The position numbers were made by a program, and so were the translations under genes. Below the pieces are notes generated by a model. That model was not told where the DNA came from. It searched no databases and worked only from the letters and a program-made list of their open reading frames with translations. A stretch of 64,000 bases of DNA. Origin: Hassallia byssoidea VB512170 (lineage in GTDB: Bacteria > Cyanobacteriota > Cyanobacteriia > Cyanobacteriales > Nostocaceae). Positions 62,617-64,000 of the stretch are shown here, piece by piece. The DNA lies in assembly GCF_000817785.2 (NCBI RefSeq), contig NZ_JTCM02000002.1:1-64000 (forward strand), in the 5' to 3' direction. Position 1 is the stretch's first letter; each line of letters begins with the position of its first letter.

Positions 62617-63483
62617 TTAAGTTTCCCGGTCAATTCTTTGCACTTCGTCATCTGAGAGTTTCACATCAGCAGCACGTACTGAGTCTTCGATGCTGGAAAC
62701 TTTGCTCGCACCGGGTATGGGAAGGATGCAGGGCGATTTGGAACGCAGCCATGCCAGTACTATACAATACACTGATACGCCTTTATATGAGGCTAGTTGG
62801 GCGATCGCTTTAATATCTTGCAAGTCACTATGGCGTCGGCTACCACCGAAGGGACTCCAAGGTAAAAAGGTTAATTGTTGCTGTTCGCAATATTTCAACA
62901 CCCCGTCTTTCTCTGGCTGTCGATACCAAGGGCTATATTGATTTTGCACTGAGACAATTTCTACGACATCTTGCGCTTGCTTGATTTGTTCGACAGAAAA
63001 GTTAGAAACTCCCACAAAGCGAATCAAACCTTCTTTTACTGCTTCTTTCGCAGGTGTTAGAGCTTCTTCTATGGTATAATCCGGGTCTGGCGAGTGGTAT
63101 TGCCAAACATCGATGGGTTTATTACCGCCTAAAGCTTGAAAGCTTTCTTTGATCGTTTTGCGTAAATGTTCTGGATTGCCGTTGCGCGTCCAGTTTCCAT
63201 TGGGACGCATCAAACCGCCTTTGGTAGCGACAACTACATTGCTGGCATCACCATTGTATGTTTGCAAAGCTTTGTGAATTAGTTTCTCGTTGTGGTGCTT
63301 ATCTGATTCATCTTTGCAGTAAGAATCGGCGGTGTCAATGAAAGTAACGCCTAAATCTAAAGCGCGATGAATGACTTGGAGAGATTCGGATTCGGGAGGT
63401 CGCGAACTTAACGACATTGGCATACCACCCAAAGCGATCGCGCTTACATATACACCCGATTTTCCTAGCTGTTTCGTTTCCAT
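62617..63483 (-). CDS. Aldo/keto reductase
   Basis: 288 aa NADPH-dependent oxidoreductase with the TIM-barrel tetrad D50, Y55, K88 and H130 (FIDTADSY, VVATKGG, VWQYHSPD). C-terminal NADPH-contacting IPGASKVSSIEDSV. Short form of the family. The physiological substrate cannot be told. Confidence 0.92.
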   Translation of the reverse strand: METKQLGKSGVYVSAIALGGMPMSLSSRPPESESLQVIHRALDLGVTFIDTADSYCKDESDKHHNEKLIHKALQTYNGDASNVVVATKGGLMRPNGNWTRNGNPEHLRKTIKESFQALGGNKPIDVWQYHSPDPDYTIEEALTPAKEAVKEGLIRFVGVSNFSVEQIKQAQDVVEIVSVQNQYSPWYRQPEKDGVLKYCEQQQLTFLPWSPFGGSRRHSDLQDIKAIAQLASYKGVSVYCIVLAWLRSKSPCILPIPGASKVSSIEDSVRAADVKLSDDEVQRIDRET

Positions 63484-63558
63484 GTTTCTGGTTCATTTAC
63501 TTATGTACCAGCTAGTCATAGCGTTTTCGCTAATTCATCCGTCGTTAGGCTTATCTCT

Positions 63559-63593
63559 TCGTAGTAAGCGCTTCAGCGCTTTAACCCCAACTA
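63559..63593. repeat. GTAGTRAG palindrome family, copy f
   Basis: TCGTAGTAAGCGCTTCAGCG continuing to ACTAC; the second hairpin is missing. Same left half as copy b at 27478. Confidence 0.7.
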
Positions 63594-63608
63594 CAAATTT
63601 ATCCTCTC

Positions 63609-63702
63609 AGGAATGAGCGCAAAATTATGGAAAAACGAACCGCAGAGGACACAGAGAACACAGAGTTTAGGAGAGTTTGAGAGAGTTTTTGCGCTCATTC
63701 CT
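63609..63702. repeat. MITE-like element with 16-bp inverted ends
   Basis: Perfect 16-bp terminal inverted repeats AGGAATGAGCGCAAAA (63609-63624) and complement (63687-63702) enclosing 62 bp that include the ACCGCAGAGGACACAGAG-type sequence common in bacterial intergenic DNA. 94 bp in total, no ORF. Confidence 0.65.
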
Positions 63703-63790
63703 ACCTCCGTTACATAAACTGCAACAAAGCCAGAAACCTATCTTCGAGTCAGCCATACTAGCTTTAACTTCAACTATCCGAGGGTAGGTT

Positions 63791-64000
63791 ATGAACAGCT
63801 TGACTGATGCTACACGAAAACCGACTTTATTTTTGACTTTGCTGATGGGAGGGGTAATTTTTACAAGTTGTGCTTCTGCACCTAACCTACCTGAAGCTGC
63901 ACTGAATAATCAGACAACAGCAAGTCAATCCGCAGCATCACTCGCAGGTGATACTGCAACATCTCAAACTGCTGAGGTTGCACAAGTACCTCGTTCTCGT
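63791..64000 (+). CDS. Lipoprotein, cut by the window end
   Basis: 70 codons with no stop before the window ends. N-terminus MNSLTDATRKPTLFLTLLMG then a lipobox ending FTSC (Cys27), followed by an Ala/Ser/Gln-rich mature start (SAPNLPEAALNNQTT). Membrane-anchored; the domain lies beyond the window. The pattern recalls cyanobacterial DUF4349 lipoproteins, but the diagnostic part is not visible. Confidence 0.8.
   Translation, partial: MNSLTDATRKPTLFLTLLMGGVIFTSCASAPNLPEAALNNQTTASQSAASLAGDTATSQTAEVAQVPRSR

Overview
The window is chromosomal DNA from a filamentous, probably heterocystous (Nostocales-type) cyanobacterium. Supporting signs are the many HIP1 octamers (GCGATCGC), the FtsQ-FtsZ, PsbY, CRR6/NdhI-assembly, PilMNOQ and class I IlvC genes of cyanobacterial type, the families largely confined to cyanobacteria (DUF760, DUF3685, DUF3122, TIGR02652), and the intergenic short tandem repeats with 7-8 bp units. 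I cannot name the genus from sequence alone. No tRNA, rRNA or CRISPR array was seen.

Layout. 0-4.3 kb: ftsQ and ftsZ, separated by an unusually long 1.67 kb gap without a convincing gene. 4.6-5.9 kb: a solo IS200/IS605-type tnpB element (no tnpA) next to the grxC-gshB glutathione pair. 7.8-10.6 kb: a PEP-CTERM surface protein with a long Thr-Pro-Ala-Pro repeat, and a 2OG-Fe(II) oxygenase. 10.9-18.1 kb: hflX, a BrnT toxin-antitoxin pair, a two-gene operon of an AAA+/STAND-like ATPase and a large TPR protein with a degenerate NTPase-like head and an HTH-like tail, then an antitoxin whose RelE-type toxin partner is decayed. 18.2-24.9 kb: cysteine hydrolase, LysM-M23 peptidase, HtrA protease, DUF760, scpB, ispD, GT9. 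25-30.8 kb: an AT-rich stretch with unrecognised ORFs, crr6, a subtilase fused to a PLL-like lectin propeller, and a Fur-family regulator. 31.3-37 kb: receiver-DUF3685 protein, DUF3122, an FAD oxidoreductase lacking the usual redox disulfide, a CobD-like PLP enzyme, HU. 37.3-44 kb: the pilMNOQ operon and a divergent orphan solute-binding lipoprotein. 44-52 kb: folC, psbY, gamma-carbonic anhydrase-like protein, TIGR02652, VOC protein, M16 peptidase, map. 52-64 kb: Uma2, a membrane protein, an amidase, a second PEP-CTERM protein, a secreted EndoU-like protein, a YoeB/YefM module, ilvC, MATE, GNAT, aldo/keto reductase, and the start of a lipoprotein cut by the window end.

The most striking feature is repeat biology. 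Arrays with 7-8 bp units fill many intergenic gaps. They reach start codons (ispD, the solute-binding protein) and enter reading frames in frame (CobD-like enzyme, M16 peptidase, a trace in FolC). A 27-bp tandem unit does the same in the DUF3685 protein. A family of short palindromes beginning GTAGTRAG occurs at least six times. A separate hairpin element with a conserved GGACAGCC/GGCTGTCC stem occurs once at each end of the window, with paired base changes in its stem. The best candidates for undescribed biology are that hairpin family, the ATPase/TPR-HTH operon, the subtilase-lectin fusion and the secreted EndoU-like protein.
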